Origin: Paramecium pentaurelia
Lineage: Eukaryota; Ciliophora; Oligohymenophorea; Peniculida; Parameciidae
DNA length: 64,000 nt
Assembly (NCBI GenBank): GCA_905183005.1
Contig: CAJJDO010000006.1
Span: forward strand, 134,017 to 198,016
Direction of reading: 5' to 3'
In this document: piece by piece, positions 32,872 through 46,500 of the stretch
How positions within the stretch are numbered: position 1 is the stretch's first letter
Layout of the letters: every line of letters begins with the position of its first letter
Made by a program: the position numbers and the translations under genes
The notes under the pieces: model-generated
Seen by the model: only the letters and a program-made list of their open reading frames with translations
Told to the model about the DNA's origin: nothing
The model's database searches: none

Positions 32872-34596
32872 TCAATTATTGTTGATGGCTGCATCAATGA
32901 AGTAATTCCATTCTATTGCATTATATCTTTATAATTCAATAGACATTTATCGAATTTTTTACATAATATTATCTAATTTGAAATTTTATAGTGCAATTTG
33001 TTCTTTCTCATTTAAAGGTATTCCTAATAATTATTTTTCTAAAATATTATAATATTCATATTATTTCGTATGCAAATTTCTCCATTCTAAAAATTCATTT
33101 TTTAATTAAGCATATTATTAATATAATTTCGAAGTTTCCTCTTTTAATTTTGGTAAAAAATAAGTACAAATGTTTCTATCCTCATTTTCTAAGTATTTTA
33201 AAGCAATCAAACAAGGTATGGTTACAAAGATATCAGAATCTCTGCATTCTAATTATTCTTAAAATTATTAATATTTCTCTGCAGTAGTTTCAATTATATG
33301 TGAAAAGTACATTAATTATTAGCATTTTGTAGGATCTAATAAATAATATAGTCCTTTTTCCCATTATGATTCATATTCAACTAATAAATCAACAAGTTCT
33401 TAATTGTTTTTCAATTAAGGATCTACCATTTCTATATTTCCTTCATATTTTCTCATTTATTCTCGAAACTTCTAGAAACTAATTTTAATTTAAAAAATAC
33501 TTTGCTTTTATACTATCAGCTAAATTACGAACAGCACTAGATTACTCTTTTGTAACTCTTCTTGTGATTCCTTCTGCTTCCAAAAGTATATTAATACCCA
33601 AGTCATCCCTTCCTTTACCTTCAACATTTGCAACCGTATTGATTTAAGCAATAACTTTACAGAACTAATAGTTTTTAATTAAATTAATACTTGTTCTTTT
33701 TTTTAAATATAGTTTTCACTTGTTACAAGTATTTTGCCTCTTAATTTTTCTCTAATTTCTATAGATGTCATCTCTTTATCAATTTCAATTGCTAAAAGAA
33801 TAAATCTTCTGGCTTTTGCTTCAATATCCATCAATTCTTTAACATAAAGCTAAAAAATTATGTTTTAAACATTACTTTTTCGAAATCAACCCAAATCTAA
33901 TCAAAATCTTCTAATATCCTTATAATATCTTATTTTAATAGTTTTGATGAGAATTCAGGACTTTCTTTGAGTGTTCTAGAAAATGAGAGTCTAATAACAT
34001 GTTAAACTTTATAAAATAGTTCTATTAATTTAGATCCTTTAGATAACACATCAGGTGAAAATACAAATTTCTCAGAATTGACCCATAAGTAAGGAAAACC
34101 TATTAATGAATTTTAAAAAAAAAACCTTCTTATGCACTATCTAATATTTCAGGAAGATAACATAATCTATCTTCTTTATATAAAATCTTATAAGCCTTTG
34201 AAAATGTATTTCTATAATCTCTTGATAAAGTTTTCACTTGATAAATCTAGAAAGAATATTAAAGTAAACAAATACTATACACATTTCCTCTAATGTTTTT
34301 AAGTATTTTTTACAACTTCGCTAACCTTCAGGGTTATCTAGATCATATTTATGAAAATCTCTTTAAATTAATTAATTTTAGTAATGTTAAGCTTTTTCTA
34401 AAATATAAAATTCGCGTTATCTATAATATGATTGGATCAAAAACCTTTTGAATTCTTCAAGTTCTGTAATTGGACTTGGAGGAGCTGTTTATGGTCTATA
34501 ATTGATTCCTTCAACTGAAGTATTATCAGAAACTAAGATTGTATTTTTATTAAATTTACATTCTTCATCAGTGTCTTTATCATAGTAAGGTTACAT
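32872..34596 (-). CDS. Unrecognised helical protein
   Basis: Roughly 530 residues from ATG 34596 (MQPYYDKDTDEECKFNKNTI) to TGA 32874-32872. The N-terminus is acidic with a TAPPSP segment. The rest is mainly amphipathic helix (SYYRQREFYILEKAQ, RDYRNTFSKAYKILYKEDR, EIREKLRGKILVTSENYIQK, SSAVRNLADSIKAKYFLN, IVFTIPCLIALKYLEN-type segment). Several short introns separate the blocks; I did not fix all borders. No membrane span or catalytic motif. The many conserved-looking charged and aromatic residues suggest a folded helical repeat or scaffold, family unknown. Confidence 0.55.
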
Positions 34597-34725
34597 AAAT
34601 TTTTTATAAAAATATTTATAACCAAAACAAAAAATTCAAGCAATGATCAAATTAATCAATAGAATATAAAGGTTTATGTTATAAATTAAAAACTGAAATC
34701 AAAAAAACAAATATATTTCATTTTC

Positions 34726-35172
34726 TCATCTATTGAGGATAACTTTCTTTAACAATAATTTATGTAATTTGTTAACTTATTCATTATAATCCTGTAGAAC
34801 AAAACCACCAAACATATAAGATGATAAATTAGCTTTTCTTCTTATTCTTATTTGATCATCAACACTATAATTTTAACTAAATGAATTATCTGAATCTAAT
34901 TTTTATCTAATCCTTCTATTATGTTGGATTTTTTATTCTTTAATAATTTATTTCTTAGTCCATGTCATTTCTCTATCTAAATCACTTCTTTAAGTAGGAT
35001 TAGTTTATTGTAAGCATTATTTTTAATATTTTTATAATTCAGGTAAAGCAATTCCTAATCTTCCACTATTATCATTATAATATTGTTAATTTTAGTATTT
35101 CTAAGTTATCATTTTTGAATTATTTATGTTGGAAGAGTCATACTCACTATATGATTATTTTGTTCTATACAT
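34726..35172 (-). CDS. Unrecognised 148-residue polar protein
   Basis: Single exon from ATG 35172 (MYRTKQSYSEYDSSNINNSK) to TGA 34728-34726. Gln/Asn/Arg-rich, with a middle block ALPELQKYQKQCLQQTNPTQ and a better ordered end (RRKANLSSYMFGGFVLQDYN). No membrane segment or known motif. It diverges from the gene at 35205 with 32 bases between the start codons, and its 3' end is 129 bases upstream of the next minus-strand gene. Probably ciliate-specific. Confidence 0.55.
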
Positions 35173-35204
35173 TTTAATGTTATTTCTAATTTTTATATAA
35201 TAAT

Positions 35205-35985
35205 ATGTCTAATGAAAACTATTTAAAAGAATCTACAAAGTTAATAAGAAAGGTAAGATGTTATTTATTATTTATAGGGTTGTCCTAGAAGGAATTTATA
35301 ATTGTTAGAAAAAGTAAAAAATAACAATCTTATTGTGAATAAATCATAAGAAATGGAAATTTTGAGAAGATAAGTTTATTCTTTAAACCAAATTTTAGAG
35401 AGTTATCTAAACAGAAATGTGTCTTTCTATAAAAAAACTGCTCTTATTGTTATTAGTAAAGCAAAGTTATTCTTGTAATAATGGTATGAGTTGATAAGAT
35501 CACAATTTAAATATAAAAAGCCAAGTAATTTATGTAATTATTGTATCCCCAGATATTAAAATGATACAATTTTATTTATATGAATTGCTCAAATATACTT
35601 AGAATATGAGCATTAAATTTCATAGAGAAGAATCATATCATATAGCATATTATTATTGTAATGCTTCAAAATAAGTTTTAGAATAACTTAATGGATTTAA
35701 GTTTAAAGTAATAAATTATTTCATTTTTTATTTTATTAGATTTGGTAACATTCAACTAGAGATGTTTGGACTGATTTAATTGTTGGGAATATGTTATTAT
35801 AGAATTAGAAGTACTATTATAAATTTAAATATAAAGTTATGAATTAGCAAGCATTGAATTTGAAGATAGTTTAGTTAGAATTTAAAAAAACATAAGTTCA
35901 ATAATAAGTTATAAGATTGAAAAAAGTTTACCAAAAGAAGAAGTCAAAAAGTATGCTATAATATAAGTAATAAAGTTAAAAATGA
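35205..35985 (+). CDS. Unrecognised basic protein, 231 residues
   Basis: Four exons, introns of 25, 28 and 32 nt, 696 coding nt. Helical N-terminal half (ILRRQVYSLNQILESYLNRN), a central folded-looking part with aromatic residues (SIKFHREESYHIAYYYCNAS, WQHSTRDVWTDLIVGNM), and a very Lys/Gln-rich C-terminus (VIRLKKVYQKKKSKSMLQYK). No family recognised; the basic tail may bind nucleic acid or act as a nuclear localisation signal (guess). The stop is only six bases before the possible start of the next gene. Confidence 0.55.
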
Positions 35986-35991
35986 ATTTAG

Positions 35992-37210
35992 ATGATTATG
36001 CTATTTCATATATTTTTTTTACTTTGCATATCTTATCTATATTCTGATAATTTATCAAAGTATTAAGAACTATTAAAATTACTGTATTACTTAAACAAAC
36101 ATAATTAATTTAATGGAGAATAATCTAAATTATTAAAAGACTTAATCAAGTAACATAACCTTAAATTATAAATATATTTGTAAGAACAAGGAGAGATATA
36201 AAAAATTATGTCACTTATGTATGATGTTCCAGAAACAAAAGCAGAAGAAAAACCTAATTATATAGATGAGCATTTCTATAAAAAATATCAAATTAAAGAA
36301 TTGAATGATCAAGCATTTTTTAGAACTAAATATTAATTTACTTATACTAATAAAAGATGTTCTATTATTTTAAAAGGAAAAGATAAAAGATAAAATAGTC
36401 CAACTATGTAATAAACTTAACCAATATCATAATATTATGATACAACAATTCATCCTAATTTAAAATAATCTTAAAATTAATCTTTATCTCCTAAATCTAA
36501 TTTTAAATAATAATCATTTTAAAAAAAGAACATTAAAAAAGAAAGCTTTTCTTATATCAAATCAGATAGAGAATCAATGAAGTATTTGGATACACAAATA
36601 TTAGGTTCTTTAAGGAAAGAGTCTTTTTATTCATATAATGAACTTAGCAAAGATATGGAAACAAATATTTCAATCAATAGTGATGAGTAGAAGTAATTAA
36701 AAACTGAAAGATCTATATTAAGATCTAAAAGTTCTAGAGAACATAAACAAGAAATAAATTAATAAACAAAGATGGCAATATTTAATCTAATAGAAGCAAA
36801 ATCCTTATATTATATGGAAGTTTAAAAAGCTAATTCAAAATTAAAGAATATAAAATCATTAAAAGATCAATAATAAAAAAAGATGATATCAGATAAATTA
36901 ATATCAGATATGAAATATATCTAAAAGTAACCATCCATGTTAATGAGTACAGATTAATTAGATGAAAAAGACAGCAAATAGATCTATAATGATGTATTTA
37001 ATGTAATTAAATATCTTATTTAAATAGGATCTGAAAAAATTAGCAGATAATTACGTTAGTAAATTATCAATGTATGAAAAATCATAAACACGCTTAAGAA
37101 TATATACTTAATAACAATAAGGAATGAATTAATAATCAAATGGAAACACTGCTATCTCAAAATGTAAGGAACTATCTAAATCAATATAATAATAAAAAGA
37201 ATTCTTTTGA
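35992..37210 (+). CDS. Unrecognised Ser/Lys/Gln-rich protein
   Basis: One large exon plus a small last exon joined by a 25-nt intron (before DLKKLADNYVSKLSMYEKSQ); 1194 nt from the first ATG. If it starts at 35992 it has a hydrophobic leader (MIMLFHIFFLLCISYLYSDN) that would look like a signal peptide. An in-frame ATG at 36208 (MSLMYDVPETKAEEKPNY) gives a fully polar protein and a normal 5' spacer, and I find this start equally likely. The body is disordered-looking, with serine clusters (SILRSKSSREHKQE) and helical stretches (AKSLYYMEVQKANSKLKNIK). No known domain. Confidence 0.55.
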
Positions 37211-37561
37211 TTTGTTATATTTTATATAAACATCTTCTTAAAATTAATGCATTTTTAATATCAATTATTAGTCAATCTGTCAATTTATCTAATGTATTTA
37301 TTTTGCCCTAGAATTTCTTTATTTACATAGTTTATTTAATATTAAAATATAAGATTATAAGCTTAAATTGAATAAATGGAATACTTACATAGTTTTATCC
37401 AAAAAGTTAATTTTGGAATGTTCTTTGAATTTTGTACAATTGTAAATTTATATAATAATAAGATACTTTTTTATATTAGAAATACTGTGATAATGTTTAA
37501 TAAATCATATAGAATATTAAATTTTATATTATTTATTTTATATGATATCTCATTTTATGTT
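37211..37561. other. Intergenic between convergent gene ends
   Basis: 351 AT-rich bases between the 3' ends of the 35992 gene and the dynein gene. A 68-residue frame here even avoids TAA and TAG, but it is Phe/Ile/Tyr-rich and overlaps the dynein 3' end, so I do not call it. Confidence 0.4.
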
Positions 37562-40500
37562 TCAATTAAAGAGGATAAATGAAAGACCTTTTTAATAGAG
37601 AGTGTATCTATTAAGTTTTCCCATTTTGACTTTAAGGGAGAATACAAGATTCTTCCTTGTTTTGTTCAAGTAAACAGGTAAAACAATTTCATCATCTCCT
37701 ATAATTCCTTTTTATGGAGTTTTACACCACTTTAAGATTATGGGTTTTAATGGAACTGAGATTTCATTAACTAAACGCACTTATAAAGTCTTGGAATCTA
37801 AATGTCCTCCTTCCATTGATACTCCTTCAATTACAAAAGAATCATCATCAATTCCTTGATCTTCTGGAACAATTTAAAGTTCTAATTCTTCCAATGACCA
37901 TTTATTTGCTTAAGCCACATATTATCTAGTGGCTGTAAGATATGCTTCAGGGAATAATAGTCCACCAAACCATACCTGACCTTTTTAGAAGTCCTTAGTT
38001 TTTCCTAATAAATCAAATTGATCAATTCTTCTCTTAAAATCACCAATCCAATCATTCAAAGGCATAGGGATTACATTATATTTATTCCATTATGGTGGTA
38101 TAATATTGTTGAAAACATCTTTAGCTAATTACCTAATTACATTAGTGGCCAATATCTTTCCTTAAGCTAATTAAATTAATTCCTCAATATTCTGTCTTAC
38201 AGTTTTTAATAATTTAGAAGCCACAGTGATTTCTCTATCTAAAAATCTGAACAATGGATCATTAATAGAATCAGCTGTTCTTTCTAAAGGTGAGATTCTA
38301 GTAGGAAGTATGGCTTTGAATTTTTCAACTTTTTCTAATAGATCTTATAACCATTAAACTTGATCAGATTTTTTGTTATCTTTCTTTTGAGTTTTTTCTG
38401 TTTAAACTTCAATCTAAGTGATTTCTTCTTCACCTTCTTGTTGGAGATTCTATACTTTAATTATCAACTTTTGAGTTAATTAATCTCTTTATACTCTTTC
38501 TACATTAGAAGGTAAACCAGACCATTCTGGACTTTCAGTTTTAGGTAATTATTCAATCCATTACATAAAATCTAGATAAGTTCTACCTTCTGGAACTGTG
38601 ATGGCTTCTTTACCTTCTAAAGTGAAAAATAATGGATGATTATGATTGAAACTTTATTCAGTAAAGAATTATTCAACCAATGATTAAAGAATCTTTTAAT
38701 CATATTCATTATCTACTTTACCACCATATAAATTTTATGTTAATATAGTTCTAAATGCATCCCATGGTAATTTAGATGGATCTATATTTTATCTGATACC
38801 TAAAGCATCAACATATTCATCTATAAGATCTAATGAACATCTTTAATCAGCTTCATTAAATTCATATGTTTTACTCCAACCAATAGGAGTAAATCTCAAT
38901 CTCTCTAAAATAACTGCATGTAACCAAGCTAATAAAAAGTGTAATCTTGCTCTTTCAACTGGTTATCTATCTGTTCTTTATTATGATAAAACAGTTTTGA
39001 ATGTTCTAATCAATGATGCTTTGATACCATCAGGAGGTTCAAAAACTAATTTATATGATTATCTAATTAAAGTAGTTGGTATCTTTGGATTGAATTCCAT
39101 AGTTAAGAATATTCTGAAATTAGCATTTGGAGTTAATCTAAATAATTTCTTTTCTAAATCATTAAGCCAACTTGTAGCTAAATGTACATTTTTCAACATT
39201 ACCCAAGATCCAGATTTAACACTTTGAGTAATTGCCTATTCAGCTTAATCAAAACCTTCAGCACTACCTATAGCAACACTTGTTAATTTAATTCCAATTT
39301 CTCTACTTAATTATTCAACTTTAAATGATGGATCAAATCCTGGTGCTGAACATAAAAGAATAGGAATTTTATTAGATGCTTCTTTTTCAACAACTTATTT
39401 CATATCTACTGTTTATTCTTCCATAAAACTATCTCCCAATATTTAATTTATTAATTTTCTAGCTATTATTTAAAATCTATCAGCTCTAAATATTCTTAGA
39501 ATATGTAAATCATCTAATTATCTTTTTAAATGATGACTATCAATCCAATCTAATTTAACCATATCATCTCTTTATACTTCATTATACCATTATGTTGGAA
39601 TATCATTTTCAGGGGCTTCATCATTTAAGAAATTTAGCCAACGATCTTCATTTTTATTTAAATTATCCATAAGTCTATTAAATGTTAAATTCTATTAAGT
39701 TATTCCTTCTAATTATTTCAATTATTGGATACTCAATTTTCCTTATAAGAATGTATTAGAAAATGTTGTTTCCATTACTGTAGGGGGTTTAAATACATTC
39801 AAGAATTCTTATCCTAAAATATTGTCTCCCAATTTCACTTAAGCCAAAGTTATTGCAAATACTAATTTATCTTCTTATAATAAAGAGAAATTCATTCTTT
39901 TATATATTTCTCTAAACATTTCATTAAATATTAAAATTCTTCTTTTTATTAAATCTTATTTTGGAATCTTCTACAATTATTCATTTTTATTTAAAACATT
40001 ATAAATAGTATCCATGAAAAATTACAATGAAAACTAATATAAATAATGAATATTGGCCAAAGATGTCAAACTAAAGAATATCTTAGAAGTTGTATTTGCC
40101 AATGGAACATATGATTATGTTGTACTCATAACTTCATTCATTATAGTGTCAGCCTATTTCATTTCTTGAACAATCACAGCTGCTTCCTTCTTCAACTTCT
40201 CTAATGTTTAAATAACTTTCTCATCTTCCAATATTGATCCTCTACTATTATTCAATGAATCCAATAATTAATCTTCTAATTCTCTTAGTTTAACTATATA
40301 TTCTCCTTATAATTTCATTAAATTTAATCTCTTCTCCTCTGTTTCTGGTGATTCATTTCTCAAAAATATATTCAAACATTATTCCTATAAACTACTTTAA
40401 GTGACTGTAAAATTTACAAAAGTAACTCTGCTGCATAAATCAGGAGTAAATCTAGCTGTACTATCTCTTGTGATCATAAACATAGTAAAACCTTATGAAA

Positions 40501-43500
40501 AATCAATTTCTTAATTTCCTACTCTTATTAAAACTCTTCCTCCTGTTTTATATGTTTCATTATTTAAAACTGAATTCAAAATTGGATCAACCTTTTCTAC
40601 ATCCTATACTAATAATGGACAACCAAATCTTAAACATGTTTCCAAAGTCTTTAAAAATGATTCATCTGTAAATGATGTTCTAGCTAGTTTCTTATCTTTA
40701 TATAATGAAGAAATATAAGACAATGCTTATCCAGATGGATCAATAACTAAAGGATATCTCTAAAATCGATATAATATTATTGCATTCTCCATACATAAAT
40801 CATCTGATGGTAATGTATGTGATTACCAATTCAATCTATCTGAAGGTTTAGATAAAAATTCTATTAATGATAAATCTTATCTATATGATATATTAGCTTA
40901 ATTCTAAAGATAATCTTTCCAAGTATTTAAAACTACTTTTCTGTAAAAATGATCAAAAAATCCAATATATGATAAGAAAGCTGATGATAATAAAACATCT
41001 CCTATCATTGTAGCTAATTAACTCTTAAAGTTTTAGGAAGCCTCTTCCCAACGAATTCTTTCTCCACTCAAATCAGTTAATAATGCCTATGATCTTGTTA
41101 CTTTCTCTTACACTTTTAACATCTCTGATTTTATTGATTCCTTTTAACTAATCAATTCAGAATACTCCTATTATAAATTATGAATCTTAGCCTCAGCAGC
41201 TGCCACTTCATCATCATAAATCTTCTTCTATTTATTTAGTTCATCACTTTCTGATAATAATTTTGCTACTTCTTATCTAAGTGGATCCACTTTCTACAAT
41301 ATATCTGCATATTTCAATTATGAATCCAACCACATAGCCAAAGGACCTGCTGCTTTTGATGCAAAATTAATTCTATCAATATTCCATTCCTATCCTGATA
41401 AATATTTTGTTAATATGAATTTTTTCACTTTTGCTGGCATTGTTTCTGTATTAAAGTTAATTACATTATTGATGAAATTCATATTCGCCATTGATTTTTA
41501 TACATCCTTCCATTCTGGACTTTTATCCAATGAATTAATTGCACATACTACAGCTTCCATTGTCATCTTTACTAATGCTGGAGGTGATCCTAATGCTCTA
41601 ATTTAATTCAAATCATCCTTCTTAATGCTATTCACACATTATTTTGCATTCTCTAAAGCAGGTAATGCTTCATTTAATTCCTTATTCACCTAAGATTATC
41701 TTATCTCCATTTCTTTAGCTTTTTTCTCAGCATCACTTGATAATCTTGTACTATCATCTTTCTTCTTTTCAGCTATTTTCTTTTCTTCAATAATTGTTTA
41801 CAACTTCTCACCTGCTTGTCTCTCCTTTGTCTACAATTCAATCTTCTTTTAATCTAAGCTTTTCTACATCTCTAATACTTATTGTTCTGTCTCCTTTAAC
41901 TTATCCAAACCAACATTAAGATGTAATTGTTAATCTTCCAATTAAGATTTCTTTTCATTATGTAATTTTTCAAAATGCTTCAAGAAATCTAAATAGTCTC
42001 TTGGAGTTATATAATTAAATCTCTTAGCTCCCTTCTGTAATTTATTATTCAATTCAATTATTGTATTTTGTATATAGACTAAAGTGGATACCAAAATATG
42101 TTATCTTTAAGTTTCATCTTTAATCTTTTTGCTGAATGCATTTTCTGGAGGATCAATATACATAGTAAATGCTTTACCTACCTAAAATAGAGCTTCATTT
42201 GTCCAATCTCCGAACCAATCAATAACACATCTATTAAATAGAGCTGGTGATGAAGCTGTTCTATTTGAAAAATCTGGATTTTTAGGATTCATTGTAAATA
42301 CAACATGCAAATTTCTTTATACTTAGTAAGTGAAATTCTTATATAATTATTCCTCTGAAGAATCAAATTACTTATTTTGATTTGAGTTCTCTTTGAGCAA
42401 ATTAATTAATGCCAAATATTCATCATTTTCAAATAATCCTGGAATTTCACCTGATGCCAATAATGCATTCATTTTTTCTAAGAAAGATGGACCTAATACA
42501 TTTGATTCATCAAAAATAAATGTAATCTTTTCACCTTTTGCACCAGCTCTCTTCATTACTTCTCTCAAATCATTATCAAAATCAGCTAATTAATAATCTC
42601 TACCTGCCTTAATTTAAAAGACAGTAAGATTATTAATCCAACTTACAAATCTTGTGAGTGTTGTTTTACCAACTCCAGAAGATCCAACTAATAGAAGATG
42701 TCCTAAAGGTTATTTGAGAACTCTATCAATTCTTAAAATATGATCAAGTACATCATCAAAAACAACTAATGGAACAGATAATTCTTCTTCATTAAATTGC
42801 TTTAATCTACCTTGAATATACTTTCTCAACTCTTCTCTATCAACACTTTGATAAACCTTATGGAGATAGTTACTGAAGAGAATAGGTCTTTGTAAAGCTT
42901 CATCTTTCAAATTGTTGAAATTATTGAAAGCTACTTAATCAATAAGTTTATTGCACCATTCTTTTTCATGTTCATGTACCAATCTATCTTGGAATAATCT
43001 TAAACCTTCATGTGCCCATAATCTAACTAAATCTTCAACAGATTCAAGAGGTTCTAAGGCTTCATTCAAAGCATACTTCCATCTAGTTAATTCTCTTGGA
43101 GAATAAATATAATGAGCTTGTTAATCTGCTGTGAAATGTTATTATGATTTGGTATAAAATTCAACCATTGCATTAGTGAGTTATTCAGAATATTACTTAA
43201 GATTAACTGTCCTTCTAAGCATTGCTTTGTTGAAAGTTCCATAAATTTATTTGAGTGATTCAGGTCCCGGGAAATCCACAAGAATTAGAGGGCAATGTCT
43301 TAGAAATCTTGGGGTAAGTGGTTTTCTACCAACATCAGTAGGTGGATTACATGCTCCTACAAATTATATTCTATCAAGTGAAATCCATTGTCTATCTGAA
43401 GATCTCCAAAAACCATGTTATTCAGTTAACTAACGCAAGAATGTGATAATAGCCATAGTACCATATTTATCTTAATCAGGTAGATTGATTTCATCACAAA

Positions 43501-46500
43501 AGACAACAAGCCATTTTTAATTTTTAGGTTGTAGGAAGACTCCATTAGTAGTTTTTTTATATTCACAATAATGATCAAATTGTTTAATGATTAATTGAGG
43601 CATAGTGGAACTACTAAAATTGATGAAGATCATTTCGAAATCAGTTAAAGCTTTAAGTGTACTCATTAAAGTCATGGTCTTACCACTACCAGGAGGTCCA
43701 CATAATAAGAAGGGTCTATGTTCATTAAGCCATCCACATAGAACATCTTTATGTCTGAGAGTATCAACTGTTTCAATAATGAGATCAGCATCTGTAACTC
43801 TTTGTGGATCAATTTCAATTTGAGGAACCTTCTTCTTATATTAGCTCCATTAAGCTTCTGGGAGAGTGACTTCAAAATCAATTAGTGAAGGTGCACTATC
43901 ATTAAATTATGGTAAAATGATATTGTGTGGTAATAATTAACAGATTTCTTTAGAGAATAATGTTCTTTGATAAAGATTCATGGAACCAGCAACACCCCAC
44001 ATAACAGCAATAAGGAATTATTTAACCATGAAATCTGTGATCTGATCATCTTCCAATGGTACTTCAGAATTATTTTCATTATATTCTATGATATTTGAAA
44101 TGCTTCTTCTAACTAATGCAAAAGTACTTTCTAAGACTCTGATTCTAGTGAATTCCATAACATGTTTATATTCTTATTTTTGAGCAATTTGGAGGAATTA
44201 GGATAAGTATTTAATAACAGAATCAAGTGCTTTAACACATTTAGTTCTTAATTCACTTTCTTAAGTATTAACTTATTTATTGTTATCATCTTCAGATTTT
44301 TATTAATCATAATCATCTTACTTTAATCTTTCCAAGAAATGATAGAATATATTTTCATCATTAATAGTTTCTTCACTAAACCAAACCATACCACATCTTG
44401 AAACAGTAGCTAAGGTAGCATATTTAAGTGTTTCAACTTCAAATATCATTCTAACATTAGGTGGAATAGCCAATCTTTCACCATTTGGTAATGTTAGTAA
44501 TTTATTATCATCAAGTACTGAATTTAGATTTTCAGCCCATTCTGGATCGACATCACCATCAAATATAATCCAATGTCTTCTAGTACTTTCTTATCTTTAA
44601 TTAGATATAATTTTTCTTAATATAGAAGTGAAGACACCATCAGTCCATTCTAAAGTTGTATTATCCAATCTGCCATACAATTCATCTTTAGAAATTGCTT
44701 TTGGATCAACAATATAAAATTCTCCTTTCACTTTATCACATTTAGACATGGCTTCTAATAAAACTCTCCAAGCAGCACTCTTACCACAACCACATGGACC
44801 AACTAACATTAAACCATGTTATAATCTCTAAATCTAATACAATTACAACACTTTTTCAATGAAATTCTTACTAGCTTATAAATTCTTTCTCTAACAAGCT
44901 AAAGCTAATTCCTTTCTTAATTATTCTTCTTTAATTTCTGGAATACAAGATCCAGGAAATACACCTTATAATAATGTTTCCAATAATTTAATATCATCTT
45001 TGATTAATTTAGGTACAACAGTATCACAAACACTTCTCAATAAAATTGTTTATTCAAATTCTTCTATTTCAGATTAAGGAACAGGTTCTTAATTTCTGTC
45101 TATCATTTCTTGTCTTTTCATATTACCAGCAGAATTCAATACTGATTTCAATGCTCTCAAACCAAAATCATAATGTGGTTATGATGATAATTAATTATCA
45201 CATAATTCAAATAATGAAACAATTTTTCCAGCTAATTTTTCTGCTGTTCTGAATCCTTAACTAAATAACATAACTTATGCAATTAATTCTCTATCTGGTT
45301 TAACCATAGCCATTTATCTAAATAATTGTTTTAAATTCTCTGGTAAATTTGATCTTCCTGCATATCCAGGATTCATTGTAACAAATACTCCCATCTATGA
45401 ATTTAATTTTACATCCTTCCCCATTAATTCTATTTATTTCTATTTCTCCCTTAATCCTGTTTAAATTAATAGAATCTGTTATGAACAAGCAGATAACATA
45501 CGTTCTTCCAATCTATTAAATTCATCAAAACAACCCCATGCTCCTACTTAACACAATCCTACAAATATTCTACCCATTGCATTAAAATCAAATGTCTCAT
45601 CACAATTAAATACCAAAACAAATCTACCCAATTATGCACCTAATGCTTTTACACTCTCTGTCTTACCTGTACCAGCTGGTCCAAAAGGAGATCCTCCCAT
45701 TCTTAAATGTAATGCTTATGTTAATGTTAAAAAGCATTTATCTGTTAATGGAGTTTATACTAATTTTTCTGCCACTCCCAAATATTCAAATCCATAATGG
45801 AATTATGCATTACCCATTTAAATTAGTAATCTTTTTCCAGGATCTGCTTCTTTAGAATTCCAATTGAATCTCATATGATATTACCAACCAAAGTCATTTT
45901 TACTGTTTATTTTATTATTCATCAATTATCTAATTACATCTCTTTAATGAACAAAATCTGTAATAATTTGTTCAAACTTTTATCTTAATTATTTAGGATG
46001 ATCTTTCAATACACTCTCTGCTAATTCTGATAAGAATTCCAAAACATACTATAATGTTTGTTTCATCTATTAATCATTATTGAATGATGATTCAACTGAA
46101 AAACACCATCCTACTTACAAGGCTAATAAAATAATTTAAGCTGGATGTTCTTCTATTACTTTCATTCTATTCTATTGATTTGATTAAATATCTAATACTG
46201 ACTTTTCTAAATCTAATGCTAATGAATTCATCATTTCATTATCTACCTTACCCAACCATATATTTACTCTAGGATCTTCTGCAATTTTAACTTCTTTACT
46301 AAATGGAACAACCTCTCCTTCTTTACTTGACATTCCCAATACAACATCATCATTTCCATCTTTTCTACTTTACAATTACACAATTCCTGCATACATTTTT
46401 GGAAAATGTCTTTAAACATTTGTCACATCTTTAGAATTACCTATAATATCCAATAAATCATCATCTCCTACAAAATAAAATCTTGCAAATGCTTGTCTTT

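Noticed and set aside
37376..37582. 68-residue frame without any TAA or TAG
   Set aside because: Phe/Ile/Tyr-rich, lies between two convergent gene ends and overlaps the dynein stop; its composition fits chance.
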